Below, piece after piece: positions 1 through 11,679 of a DNA stretch of 64,000 bases. The stretch lies in the NCBI RefSeq assembly GCF_032854445.1, contig NC_088295.1, forward strand, positions 82,566,644 through 82,630,643, in the 5' to 3' direction. Each line of letters begins with the position of its first letter. The first letter of the stretch is position 1. The position numbers and the translations under genes were made by a program. The stretch is from Liolophura sinensis. Lineage: Eukaryota > Mollusca > Polyplacophora > Chitonida > Chitonidae. The notes beneath the pieces are model-generated. The model saw only the letters and a program-made list of their open reading frames with translations. It was not told the DNA's origin and did not search any database.

Positions 1-344
1 GGATATATGTAGTTAACGATGTCATACCAACAAGAACCTACAAGGCTATGGCTAGGTAATTTGTTTTTAATCCTTGTGTAATTTTTCAGTACTGCGGAAT
101 TCGTCTACATGTATGTGTAGATTTGAGCTTAAAGCAAAACAGAAGATACAGGTAATAAAGAAAGAAGGAAAGAAAACCCCCAAACACAAGGTCTAAGTAG
201 ACCTTTTGAAGTGTGCTTCGTTGTTTCCACCTGAGTATTTTCATACATGCACATGTAGTTCCCACAAGCATTTTGGAGTTGTATTTGAGACTTAGTACAG
301 GTCTGTTTATGGTTAATTAATAAGAAAATGATTTTTTATTCCAG

Positions 345-1146
345 AATGCTGAAGAATCTGCTGCATATTCTTTTGTCAAAGACCAGTTCAGGAAATTCCA
401 AGTAACTGGAGAAAAAACATGCAGGGCCTCAAATGAAGTTCAGCATGTGGCAGAAACATATATCTGTTTTCTTCAAAGTGCTCGAAAATTTGAGGTAAAT
501 TGTGGAGACCAATTATGGTTGGATGTTGTGGAAGTATTCGCATCTAACAGTTGCCTTTAAAAACAAAACAAGAAAAATGCTGAAAATTTTACCTGTTAAA
601 TTTAAGAATTGGACTTTAGGAAATGAAAGCGAACAAATTTGCCTTTTGATACATAATGACATAATATACAGAATTTGCTAAAAAGTGTTTGAAGGAATAT
701 AATTACTTGCCATATATGTGTTATGTATAAGACATCCATTGTTTGGCTCAAAATGAGTTCTGATACAAGCTCAATTTGCTGGTGTTACATTCAGCCTCAC
801 AATAGTACATCACTTACAAATTATCCTTGTATATTACAAACTCTGATTTGACATTTTCTAAGCATTAATTTGTGGAAGTTTTGTAAGGTTTGTTTATTTT
901 TAGTATATGGTATGCTTAGAATATGTTATATAAGTATAATATTACAAATTAAAAATTGTATTTAGCTTGAACAGAATGCGTCACTGACTTAAAATTGCCA
1001 TAACAGGTGATTCCCATCAATTGTGTGTTTTATGTTATCAGGAGCTGAACATGCAGTATAAGGGTAAAGGGGAGGCAACTGTGGAGGACAGTGCTCATCG
1101 TGTTGGTTTGGCAGTCCCAGGTGACATACCAGATTGTGAGAAATGA
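345..1146 (+). CDS. FMC1: FMC1 homologue (mitochondrial complex V assembly factor), 3' part, two exons
   Basis: Two exons are visible: 345-494 (50 codons, acceptor TTTATTCCAG, donor GAG|GTAAAT) and 1042-1146 (34 codons plus TGA, acceptor TTATCAG), joined in phase 0. The first contains the stretch AYSFVKDQFRKFQVTGEKTC and then an AETYICFLQS segment. The second contains YKGKGEATVEDSAHRVGL. From knowledge of the family, these line up with the C-terminal two thirds of animal FMC1, a small LYR-type matrix protein needed to assemble the F1 part of ATP synthase: the VTSEKLC, ATYLCLL and GKGE..VE.SA..VGL landmarks recur in the same order. The N-terminal exon with the LYR-like part is not in the window; a GT site at position 56 was tested, but its phase-0 frame ends in a stop. 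The gene runs tail-to-tail with the six-domain cysteine-rich gene that follows. Confidence 0.88.
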
Positions 1147-1599
1147 CAGTTATCCAGACAGTGTCACGGGAGACTGATGAAGAGACTGCTGAAGAGACGG
1201 CTGCTGTCACTATACCGATGATGAACGCTGTCGTATTAATAGTGAGACATAACCTGATCATACAAGGAGGTCTCAGACTAGTTTACCCAGAATGTTCTGT
1301 TGTGAAGTGCTTGATTTATTGCTACAGTTTTGAAGGTTGTTGAACTCTGTGTGCGTGTTCCGTCAAGATGAAAATTATTACTCTGTAAATATACAGTGTA
1401 TATAAAATTTCGATTTCTTATAGGCTGAAAAATGTTTTTTGTTGAGCCTATCGTGAATTATTAAAGTTATGAAATTTACTAACACTCAAAGTTGTACAAA
1501 GGTCATTGAAGGGGATGGGGCAGTCTGTTATCTAGAATACTGAAGTCCCAAAGTTCGTCCTGTGGGAAATTTTGTCAGTATACTTGCACATGGTCAATG
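1147..1599 (+). other. Probable FMC1 3' UTR and intergenic spacer
   Basis: No coding signal. An ATTAAA hexamer near 1458 is a possible polyadenylation signal for FMC1. Confidence 0.35.
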
Positions 1600-1705
1600 G
1601 TATTCCCCAGATATTCCAGTTTTCTCCACTCTGAACTGACTGCCATTCTAAAAGTGAAAAATTCTTGAGTATGGCATTAAACACCATTATAATAATAAAC
1701 AAAAA
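1600..1705 (+). repeat. SINE-1 relic, 3' half
   Basis: Diverged copy of the SINE-1 tail: a TTTTCTCC block, then AAATTCTTGAGTATGGC and an A-rich AATAATAAAC end. Plus orientation, 5' truncated. It lies between FMC1 and the convergent cysteine-rich gene. Confidence 0.5.
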
Positions 1706-1842
1706 AATCATTACCTTAGAAGCCCCTACTTTCTGGATAAATATAGAGCAAATGCATGCAGCTCAAAATATGTGAGTGTCACGAATAGGACTCTTTATCT
1801 GACTAAAAAAAGGCTCATAAATATTTTTTTTTATTATTGAAC

Positions 1843-1848
1843 TTTATT
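1843..1848 (-). promoter_or_regulatory. Poly(A) signal of the six-domain cysteine-rich gene
   Basis: AATAAA on the minus strand, about 55 bases past the stop codon of the gene at 1902-2656. Confidence 0.5.
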
Positions 1849-1901
1849 TAGCGAACATTGACACAGCAACAAGCGGTCAATCATTAGCTTGTGACCATGT
1901 T

Positions 1902-2656
1902 TTACGACCCGACTAAGCACCTGCAGGTGCGCGTGGATGTGCTACAGGTACCCACGTGAGTCTCCCAGCAGTGGTGGATACAGTCCATGGTCGTGCGACA
2001 GCTGACGGGTTTGCCGCTCACGTGAGGATCACAGGCACACGTGGAGTCTGCCCGGCACACGCCTTTGTGGGAGTTGGGACAGTGCAGGCTGCAATCCAGG
2101 CTATTGATGCAGTAGATGGATTGTTCTGTTGTGGCAGACATGCGGGTGGTGGTGGATAGAACCGCTTGAGTACTGGGCAGTAGCCAAGCGGGAATTGGAT
2201 CACAGGAACACGTTTGGTCGGATTTGCAGCTGCCTCTGTGAGTTACTGGACAGTGGATCCGGCAGCCAAAGTCAGAGTTACAACGGATGGTTGGATGGTA
2301 GTTGCACGTACATGTTTGGTTGTTGGAAACTTCGGTCTGGCACTTACCCACGTGGGTGAAGGGACAGTGGATTTTACAGTCCAGGTCGTCGTTACAGAAA
2401 AAGGTTCCGGGGATCGGGTTACAGGCACACTTCTTTGAGTTACAGACCCCTTCGTGCGTGTACGGGCAGTGCACCCTACAGTCGCTGGCGTCGTTACAGA
2501 AATAGGTGGGGTTTATGTTGCACGTGCATTGCCTGTCTGTACACTCTCCCTGATGGGTGATAGGGCAGTGGATGCGACAGTCCTCCTCATTGTTACAATA
2601 GATGGCTGAAGGAGGGGCTAGCCACGGAGATCCAGAAACGGTGACAAATACTACAG
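1902..2656 (-). CDS. Secreted six-domain CS-alpha-beta (defensin-like) protein, main exon
   Basis: A single 755-base exon encodes about 250 residues with six tandem cysteine domains. Each has six cysteines spaced C-x5-C-x3-C-x7-C-x(4-8)-C-x-C, with CRIHC- or CRVHC-like cores, a conserved THxG before the fourth cysteine and CxC endings. CxxxC plus CxC is the hallmark of the CS-alpha-beta fold of invertebrate defensins, and CxxHC is common in mollusc and arthropod defensins. Domains 1-4 are joined by short proline-bearing linkers; a serine/threonine-rich linker of about 20 residues separates domains 4 and 5; domain 6 ends in CRCLVGS. The in-frame ATG at 2675 is not the start: TCTCTTTCAG just after it is a splice acceptor and the exon begins at 2656 in phase 1, as in the paralogues. 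The first residues continue a signal peptide core (VVFVTVSG). Exon 1 is unresolved. A multidomain protease inhibitor of the oyster cvSI type is the main alternative. Confidence 0.8.
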
Positions 2657-4014
2657 CTGAAAGAGAAAATGACATGGAAAATAATATGGATTAGAACCTG
2701 AAATGTGTAAAAAAAAAAAAAAAATAGCCACAGGCTAGCCCGAATGAAATGTGTCCGACAAGCCTGTAAGGGTTTCAACTTTTATCATTTCCAAGATAAT
2801 GGGGAGTAAGCAAAACCCAAGATGGAACAAAAGTGTATTACGTGACTCACACGATTCTACTATAGATATAGCTGATCAATTTTCATTGTCTCAAAGAGAA
2901 CAGACCAAGTTTTCAGTATTTAGGAAATGAACAAGAATAAATGTAGCTGGCCACCATTCCACGCGATACCTGGAACGTGTGTAACGGCCATGTAATTAAG
3001 AGCAGATGAACTACATTGATTTTTCATTAACCGATCGTCTTTGTTAATTCCCGTGTCGAGAAACGGTTAGTATTACAAGGTATGTGATAAAGGATTTTAA
3101 AATAGAATAAATGATGTGATCTGAGCGTGTAATAAGTTTCGCTATTCCAGCGGTTGCCGATTCTAATGAAGAGCTAGGGTGCATAATTTAAAATTCATGC
3201 TAGGTGGCTGATATGAAGAAGTAGTAAGAGTGTGTATGAAGAATTGACAGTTTTGACATCGACAAAGTCGTTTTTTTCCCAGTATCACAACCAACTTAAC
3301 ACTGCCAGATGACTGCCGCATGTAAATTTAAAATTCACATCAAGTTCTGTCACATCAAGGTTTTTCACTACCAATTTTGCAAATTTTGGAGGAAGGCATG
3401 TGTATACTATCAGTCTGCAAGAGTTATAGCTATGCTGTAGTCGGTATGAAAGGTTTCGTTGGGTGTAGGAAAAAAAATCAAGTAGGACAAGATGAACAAA
3501 TGAAGAAAAGCTAAAGGTTAGCAAAAATGGTGCGTAATTGTCAGACAGTTGTTTAACGTTACTTCTTCAGTTCAAACTTTGGAGTTACTTTGTTGATGAA
3601 TACGATCTTTTCAAATGTTGAAGTTGTCTTTAATATAATGGTATTGATGATACTTTACTGCTGCCAGGCGCAATGTGTGCAAGTACTTGGCAGTGGAGTT
3701 TTGATATGGACAGGGTATTTCAGTTCGAAGATCTCGAACAATTTCACATCCCATCGCGAAAACCCACCAGTTAATGGGTTGATGCCCATCCTATACCCCA
3801 TTTACTCAATGCTGGATCTTAGCTTAATCCTGGTCTTTGGATTGTGTATGCTGTGAATTAAACTATCGTGCCACAAAGCTCAGTGTGTTACGCGGCACTG
3901 CTCATTATTGCTCTCTGCTTGGTATTTCGCTAGGGTTACATCAACGCAGATGCAGTTTCAACGGTGTAAGCCTCATTGCGTTTGAATGCTGTCTACATCA
4001 ACGAAGATGTGTAC

Positions 4015-5149
4015 TTGCCATTAGATTGAACAAAACAACGAACATGTCACTTATTTTGTCATGTATGTAACTCGGCATTTATAGGAGAACCCCTTAGGAG
4101 TGGTTGGAAAGGTGAATACTGTGCCTGTATGAATCGTCTTTGCTTGATGCAGCATCATATTGGAAGGGTGATGTTACAATGAGTTGTGATATAGCCATGT
4201 CATACTGTTGACAGCAAAAACAAGCATGGAATTACAGGTACACGCCGTGCTTCGCGTGACCTGATTGGCGGTCATCAACATTTGAATAAATATCATTTGT
4301 TAATAGTGTACTCAAAGTTAACAATGTACTCTGTATAATTAATTTAAAAACTTTTCACTTATTAATTGAACCCATTGGTGGAAGGATTGTGTATATAATT
4401 ATGCAAACAGATGTTTGTCATGTTTACTCGAGACCTGTTTGATTCTGATCCCAGCCTAAGTTTCAGAAATAGGGGTATTTATACTCTTCCATTCACTAAC
4501 TTGAAACTCGTTCTTTACGGATTGCCGTCCTCAACGTGCCTAAGCTATAGTTTGCAAAGACATTTAACTTTAATTTGTGATTTAACAAATAACAAAACCG
4601 GCATCAGCTAATTGGAAAAGACACGAACGTATAAGTTCATATGTAATGATGAAACCGTGGAAACGTACAGCAACAAAGGCCTGGGCTGACATTCCTGCAT
4701 GACACGCAATTTCTTATGTCATGAAGGTGTTCGTGTAAAAGACTTGCCTACTTGTTCTCCAGACAGAATCAGATTGGAGAGAAGCGTGACAGCACATGAA
4801 TCAACGCTCCAGCTTACAATATCTTGGGCCAGTACACACAGATCAATTTCAACGAATTTCAGTTAGAAATCTTCGTGCAGTCCATGATGACACTGTTGCT
4901 GTCATTGAGGCCCAAGAAGGTCACAGTTGTTATTAACTTTCCTATTGTTTCAACAAGTTTACCATCTAGTGTGAAGTTCATGAGAAGTCACCAATATAAT
5001 GATATTCTAATTCACGTTTCTTCAGTAATGTTAGAAACATGATAAACATCTATTTCCTTGCGTTTACACACAATACCGCTGTCGCGAGATGTTATCACTT
5101 AAATAATAAACTAACGGTAATATGGTATCTTACTGAGAACGATTTTCAT
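4015..5149 (-). other. Candidate first exons for the six-domain gene
   Basis: Two minus-strand candidates fit the phase-1 acceptor at 2656. (a) 4015-4045 starts MFVVLFNLMA, is 31 bases long (paralogues have 34) and lies 32 bases downstream of a TATAAAT (4077-4083), but has a weak donor (CAA|GTACAC). (b) 5134-5149 encodes MKIVL with a good donor (CTCA|GTAAGA) but no TATA box. Either would complete a plausible signal peptide. The sequence alone does not decide between them, and neither may be right. Confidence 0.2.
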
Positions 5150-6856
5150 TTTAAAGTCTACTCTAAATTCAAAAAATTAATGTAAAGCAGTGTCAAGAGA
5201 TGTCTTTGCAGACCATTTTCTGACGTAGGTATGTTTCCTGCTAATCAATTCTTTTCTCATGTATATGTAGGCCCTATCATTGTTTACGGCTGACATTCCA
5301 CTGTCCACTGATATTCGTGGACGTATATGTGTCTTTACCACAAACCATATGGTCGTCGAAACAAGAATATTATCTTGAGTGGAAGTAATTAAGGGAATAT
5401 TAGGTATTTGCCGGTGTGAGTGGCCTATGAAGGTGAGCCCGTAACCTGATATGCTTTCGCTGCAGCTATTGGCATATAATGTGTGCTAACTTTACTGCTG
5501 GGTACTGAGATATCGCAGATATGTCCTGGCGCACTCTTTGGCATTTATATATTACCTATTCCATGACTGAGTGAAGGCCAGTGGTTTGCTGCCTCTTCAG
5601 TCCTTATATAACATTTGGTTAGACTGAATTTTGACTACACTGTTTTAATTCAATTCGTAGTATTGAAAATAAACTCTTTTTAATACAAAATATATCATGG
5701 GCCCAAATATCCTGCCTCTCGCACATAGCATACGGTATGTTTACAATGACCGATTTGCATTCCTGCGATGGAAAGGTCAACATGTAAGAATATATAAGAT
5801 TGGTAAATTATTGAAAAATTAACGATTAACTTCCAGTTTGACTTCATATGAATAACCAAATAGTTCACGTGCAATTTAGTACGTGTTTAAGTTCCAGTTT
5901 TTCCGCTTACCTGCGACAGTTATTGACATGAATAATGTCATTATGTTGCTCTGATGTCAACACTGCGTATGGTTCGTGTCGCCAATGCCGTGGCCTCTGG
6001 TCACATTGATGTCAAAAGATAACGGAAGGCATCGGGCCGTGAGGATTGTACAGCTGGCTTCCTGAGCGTGACTATTGTTCACACTTTCATCTGGAGTCCT
6101 ATCCAATACAACGCTGTTTCCACAAGTCCTTCGACAAAACAAGGGAGCGGAATACATTTTCCATATATCAGTTCATTTATTGGGTCATTGCAATGTAAAC
6201 ATGTGCGTGAAGTTACACATAACTGTGCATTGCAATCCGTTAAAAACCCTTCCATGTCTTTGGTATTTGTTTTCCGCTGTTCCAACAGAAGATCCACATA
6301 TTGAAAATAAATGCTGTTTTCATAAAGAGTAACTCTTGAACAGTAAAAAAATTGCACGAACCCTAAAGGTACCCAGCAGTGTGTGTTCTGAATTCATGCA
6401 TGCTGGAATTGTCCATCCATCAATCATTGTATGAAAATAGAACTTCTGTTACTCTTTTTCTTTTTGTTATATATAATTCTATGAAAACAGGCCCATTTCT
6501 GCATGTGGAAAACACCGGGATCTATACACTAACAATCCTGAATATGTATAAGAGAATCCTTACAGTCATTTGTAAAAATCGCTAGGCCACGGAAGCCACT
6601 TTAATGTTATAGCTTAGTTTAAAAACTAACAAGGGATGCATCATCAAGAATAAGCGTTAGGAGGTATGCTGGTACCTGTGCAACAAGGCGACATATCCGC
6701 GTTCATACACACCATGTAGACAGACGTTGGTAGTCATCTGATTAGCCTACTGACCTATATGAAGGCGAACATGTGGGGGAATATCTCCAAGTGTGTGCAT
6801 TAGTACTTGTATTCAATTTACTAACGCCATTCAAATGTGATTTTCAATATTTAAAT
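5150..6856. other. Gene-free stretch
   Basis: AT-rich sequence with short spurious frames only. I see no conserved exon, RNA gene or recognisable repeat. Confidence 0.4.
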
Positions 6857-7016
6857 CTTCCTCTCCTGCTGTACGTGGAAAGATCTGCCAGCAACCTGCG
6901 GACGATCGTGGGTTTCTTCCGGGCTTTTCCAGGTTTCCTCCCACCATAATGTTAGTCGTCGTCATATAACTGTAATATTTTTGAGTACGGCGTAAAACGT
7001 CAATCAAATAAATAAA
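6857..7016 (+). repeat. SINE-1, 5' truncated
   Basis: Begins CTTCCTCTCC, contains the CCTGCGGACGATCGTGGG and TTTCCTCCCACCATAATG blocks and ends in GAGTACGGCGTAAAAC and AAATAAATAAA. This is the 3' two thirds of the tRNA-derived element whose full copies lie at 15.7 and 39.5 kb. Confidence 0.8.
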
Positions 7017-7148
7017 CTATCAAACTAAACATCGAATAATGTATGCAACCCCGAAATCGTAAAGCACTTAAGGAAATATCGTTTTCGCCATCGTTCCATA
7101 CCCATAACCCACAATGAATGCTTTCTTCCCAAGAGTGCTCAGCGCCAG

Positions 7149-7327
7149 GGGCCGAATTCTCAAAGTCATTTCTGACCTAAAATCTTTCCAAAACGCTCAG
7201 TTTTTTTAATACTTAAAGTTGAAATTTGGATACATCTGGCGAATTGTACTTTATAAAACCGAAAAATCAGCTTTAAGATTATACTTCAAATTTTGACTTA
7301 AGTGAGAATTGTCTTGTGGAATCGGTT
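7149..7327. mobile_element. MITE-like element with imperfect terminal inverted repeats
   Basis: The left end GGCCGAATTCTCAAAG resembles the reverse complement of the right end (CTTGTGGAATCGG), with A/T-rich non-coding sequence between, giving an element of about 180 bases. No transposase is present. The inverted repeats are imperfect and I could not define a target-site duplication. Confidence 0.4.
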
Positions 7328-7704
7328 GGCGATCTTGGGCGAGAACTAAGCTAAGAAAGGTTCATATACATGTAGACAGACCGACTGATGCCCGATAAAC
7401 TCTTGTTAGGATGACTTCGATACAGATTCTCTCATTGACACAAATCATTTCCAAACTGTTAGCAAGAAGAACTCGGACTATCCAGATTTTAGAAAGAACA
7501 CACTTTTCTATGTATATTAACGAACTCCATCTCTAGCTGGAATGATCCAGAAATTTAATGTTTTATCTCATTTAGAATTGTACTGTTAACAGGTGACAAA
7601 TTCGGATTTCTTCAATATCTTTCGAAATAGAGATTCACTTGTACCAAAATTGTGCAGGGGTTCGTTTTAATATCAACACAATGTTATCACAAGCGGATGT
7701 GATT

Positions 7705-7800
7705 TGATTGATTTTTTGATTTGTGTTTACACTGCCCTGACAACATTTCACTTATACAACGGCGGTCAGTTTGGTGCGTGGAGTGCTGGGGATATACCAT
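7705..7800 (-). repeat. SINE-1 relic
   Basis: Diverged minus-orientation tail: TTGATTTGTGTTTACAC followed by CATTTCACTTATACAACGG and GCGGTCAG, matching the SINE-1 tail read in reverse. Confidence 0.5.
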
Positions 7801-9039
7801 TGGCCTTTAGAAAATTCTCACATCAAGCGAGTTCAATGTTTATGCCACACTTCTGGAAGTCTAGTATCACCGACATGTCCTACTGATGTAATTACTCCTC
7901 TGTGTTGGAATTATTCGATATTCATTTAAAACAGTTCCAAAAATTTCACTTCAATCTGGGAAGGTTCTGAAAGCGTGCTCAGTGGATTAGCTGCATGTGC
8001 TTTTCTATTTGTTTTTGAAACTTAGATTTAGATTTGATATTTTGAATTTACATGTATATATTTTTGATTCTTGTTGTCAACTGAATGACGTAATATATAC
8101 AATGAACGTGCGGTAAGCAAAAATTAGCTAGAAACCGTGCAGTTTTGTTTTTGTTGTGTATCTGTATTTCTTTTCGTGCTAGATTTCAATGTGCATGTAC
8201 GTGTGAAGCAATCACGGTGGGTTGATTCCACGGCGTAAGCGTGGTCAAGCCTGCCAATCACGACAGCACATGTGTTAGACATTCGAGCGTTTTTGATGTT
8301 TGCCACCATCATACGGTTTATAGATGCAAACAAAGTTGCAAAGCTTTCCAAACCTGTTAATTGTACCGATTTCTAAACATTCTTCTCTGGCACTGAATTG
8401 AGTTCATTCGTGTGATAGACAACAACGCATGTCTTCTTTACGGACTAAGGGACACTGATATACAGTTAATACTCAAAGTTATACCCAAAGTGGGATATTT
8501 ATGCACCGATGTTCTTCTTGCTTTGGATTCAGACTTAACGGGGGACTGTGTTTTTTAAAATAATATGTTTATTGTTTTATAAATTATACGTAAATGTATC
8601 GACGTCCGAAACCTCATTCCATTTAGTGACAATACTGTGTTAAACTAGTTCAAGATGTCAGGTATCAAACTCAGCGTCGGAACGTACTTGTTGGGATGTG
8701 ACGTTACGCTGTTGGATATTCTGACAAGATATTCAAGTGGTTGTCATAGAAGAATTGTGAGGAAGATATTTATTGTCACAACATCGTTACAAACGTTTGA
8801 GCCATGAACACGCCTTGCCAAGGTCAAACTGCAAAAAGGGGCACTACAGCATGGTATGGTTTAGGATCTTGCGTATTTACATAACGGAATAAGGAATATT
8901 CCAATGGCTGTGCATGTTATTGGCTATTCCAGGAATGATGAGTATATGTCATGCACGGTCTTGATTACACCAGCTTTATGAATACCAACTTTTGTATAAC
9001 GACTTCCGCTTTGATGCATTTGGTCCAAATTAAGTGTTG
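7801..9039. other. Gene-free stretch
   Basis: No exon or RNA gene seen. Only short open frames without conserved content. Confidence 0.4.
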
Positions 9040-9378
9040 ACCGCCCCCGGTGGCTCATTTTGTGAAGCTTCCGTTTCCGGGGCGGTCGATCCATGGACAA
9101 TCTTGGGACGGGTTACACCCTTAAAACCATAAAAGAGGAAGTTGTAGCTTCCTCACTTGGCATTCGGCAATAAGCGGAGGTTCAACCACTAGTTGACCCG
9201 TATCCGTACAATGGCTCGGGTGGGGTGGCTCACTTGCCTTCGGTAAGTCGTCTCAGTGAAGCAGCACTAAATAAAGGAGTGGTGGAAATCAAGAAGGCAC
9301 ATTACATGCACTATAAGGACTCCTTCGTCGTCATATGACTGAAAGCTTGTTAAGTACCTCAAGCACTAACTTACTCCA
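9040..9378 (+). repeat. SINE-2 (tRNA-derived), near full length
   Basis: The diverged head has a tRNA-like GGGGCGGTCGATCC block. The body has AGAGGAAGTTGTAGCTTCC and GTTGACCCGTATCCGTACAA, and the end is CGTCGTCATATGACTGAAAG with CAAGCACTAACTTAC. The same blocks recur at 25.1, 27.6 and 38.0 kb. Confidence 0.75.
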
Positions 9379-10115
9379 ATTAAGTGTTTGGCAAGAAGGG
9401 TTCGAATCGCCAGTTTCATTGATTCAGTTTATAAATTTATTGTTAACAATGAATCAAAGAACGACGCTATGTAGAGACTAATGGTGAGCAGCCAGTGCTC
9501 GGCTGAAACCATGATGCAGTAAATCGATTATTGCATCGATTACCAACTTGTGCTGAATTCATCAAAATTGTTCTAAATATAATATTCGCTTACTTGCCCG
9601 AAGCGTTCGCACCATGGTCTACGCTACAATACACAGCAACTGGTGACAAATATGATGGGTAACACCAGTGCAGCAATCCCGGCCCCATTTATAAAATTTC
9701 AAAAATACACCTTGATTTTCCCGGGCGTTCCGTGGCGTGACTTATACAAATGTAATATTTTCTGTCTAACGTTCACACTTAGGTAAAAACACATATCACG
9801 TATTATGAAACAAGGATTTAATTATGTTAAGTACAATCACGAAATTCCGACACCGCCACAGTCCTTCAATCTTTCCATTTCTGAAAAAAATAAAAGTAGC
9901 GCAATTTAGTTATGCGTTCCGACTGTCTTTTCTTGAGAATGTGAATCGTCTGGATAATTCTCAAGATTAAGTAAATATTGTAAACAAATGATGGCACGCG
10001 CACTAGTGGAATTAATTTGACCTATTTGTTCCCCAGATTGAAAATATATTCAGACAAAAGGAATACTTTAGCTAATCCAGTCTGGATCTAATTTTCAAAC
10101 AGCGAGCTCACGTGT

Positions 10116-11011
<896 letters not shown>

Positions 11012-11060
11012 GTTGACTCGTGCGAACTACAGATAGATGGCCATCTCAGAGCATTCAGAT

Positions 11061-11079
11061 ATTTATACTGTTTGATAAG
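11061..11079 (-). promoter_or_regulatory. Core promoter: CTTATC-N6-TATAAAT
   Basis: The minus strand reads CTTATC (11074-11079), AAACAG, then TATAAAT (11061-11067), 50 bases before the ATG at 11011. CTTATC is the reverse of a GATA core. The arrangement is identical in the 14.3 and 23.3 kb paralogues. Confidence 0.65.
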
Positions 11080-11456
11080 AAATCTGTGTTATCTCTGTCT
11101 GTTGATGTGTGGTAGAAAATAAGGAATTAAGCCAAAAGTTTAAAAAGCTGTTGGTTTTTACGCCTACTTGGGAATAGATACGATATCAGAACAGACAGGC
11201 ACTTTGTTCGTGACACTTTGTACGATTAGACCTCTGTCATCGTCTCAAGCGCTGTTTATTAAAATCATATATCTAAAAAAAACTGACTTTAACATTTGGC
11301 ACCGTTGTGTAAGCAAAGCAGATAAGCATCACGTAGATGACAGCTTTATCTGTAACACTTGTCTTCGATGTCATGTTTCATCAGCCAATAATGACTGTTA
11401 TTTGTAGTAATTAATCCAACTGTCCTAAAGGAACAGAAAACAATAATTGAAGAAAT
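11080..11456. other. Upstream flank shared with the 14.4-14.7 kb region
   Basis: Non-coding. Several blocks, such as ACATTTGGCACCGTTGTGTA, recur slightly diverged upstream of the 13.8 kb paralogue (ACATTTGGCGCCGTTGTGTA), so the duplication included upstream DNA. Confidence 0.5.
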
Positions 11457-11679
11457 CTGAGTAGAAGGACTATGCATGGAAAACTGTATTTAAGAATGCA
11501 TGTACTAGTTTATGACATTTGTTTGTTTTTTTTTCACAGAAGAGTACAGTCCTTATTGTAAAGTGGGTTTGAAGGAAGTCTGACTAGAAGGATTATGCGT
11601 GGAAAACTATGTAAAAATACATGTACTAGTTTGTGACATTTGTTTTTCAGGAGTGCAGTACATATTGTAAAGTGGGTTT
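11457..11679 (+). repeat. Tandem duplication, two copies of about 105-115 bp
   Basis: Copy 1 (11457-11572) and copy 2 (11576-11679) share TAGAAGGACTATGC/TAGAAGGATTATGC, CATGTACTAGTTT, GACATTTGTTT and TATTGTAAAGTGGGTTT in the same order. Non-coding. Confidence 0.75.

Noticed and set aside
1-55. Possible first FMC1 exon ending at GCTAG|GTAATT
   Set aside because: The phase required by the next exon puts a TAG at the junction, and the translation does not resemble the FMC1 N-terminus.
2657-2675. ATG at 2675 as start of the six-domain protein (MSFSLS...)
   Set aside because: The first codons are the pyrimidine tract and AG of a splice acceptor. Phase and acceptor position match the paralogues, so the start lies in an upstream exon.
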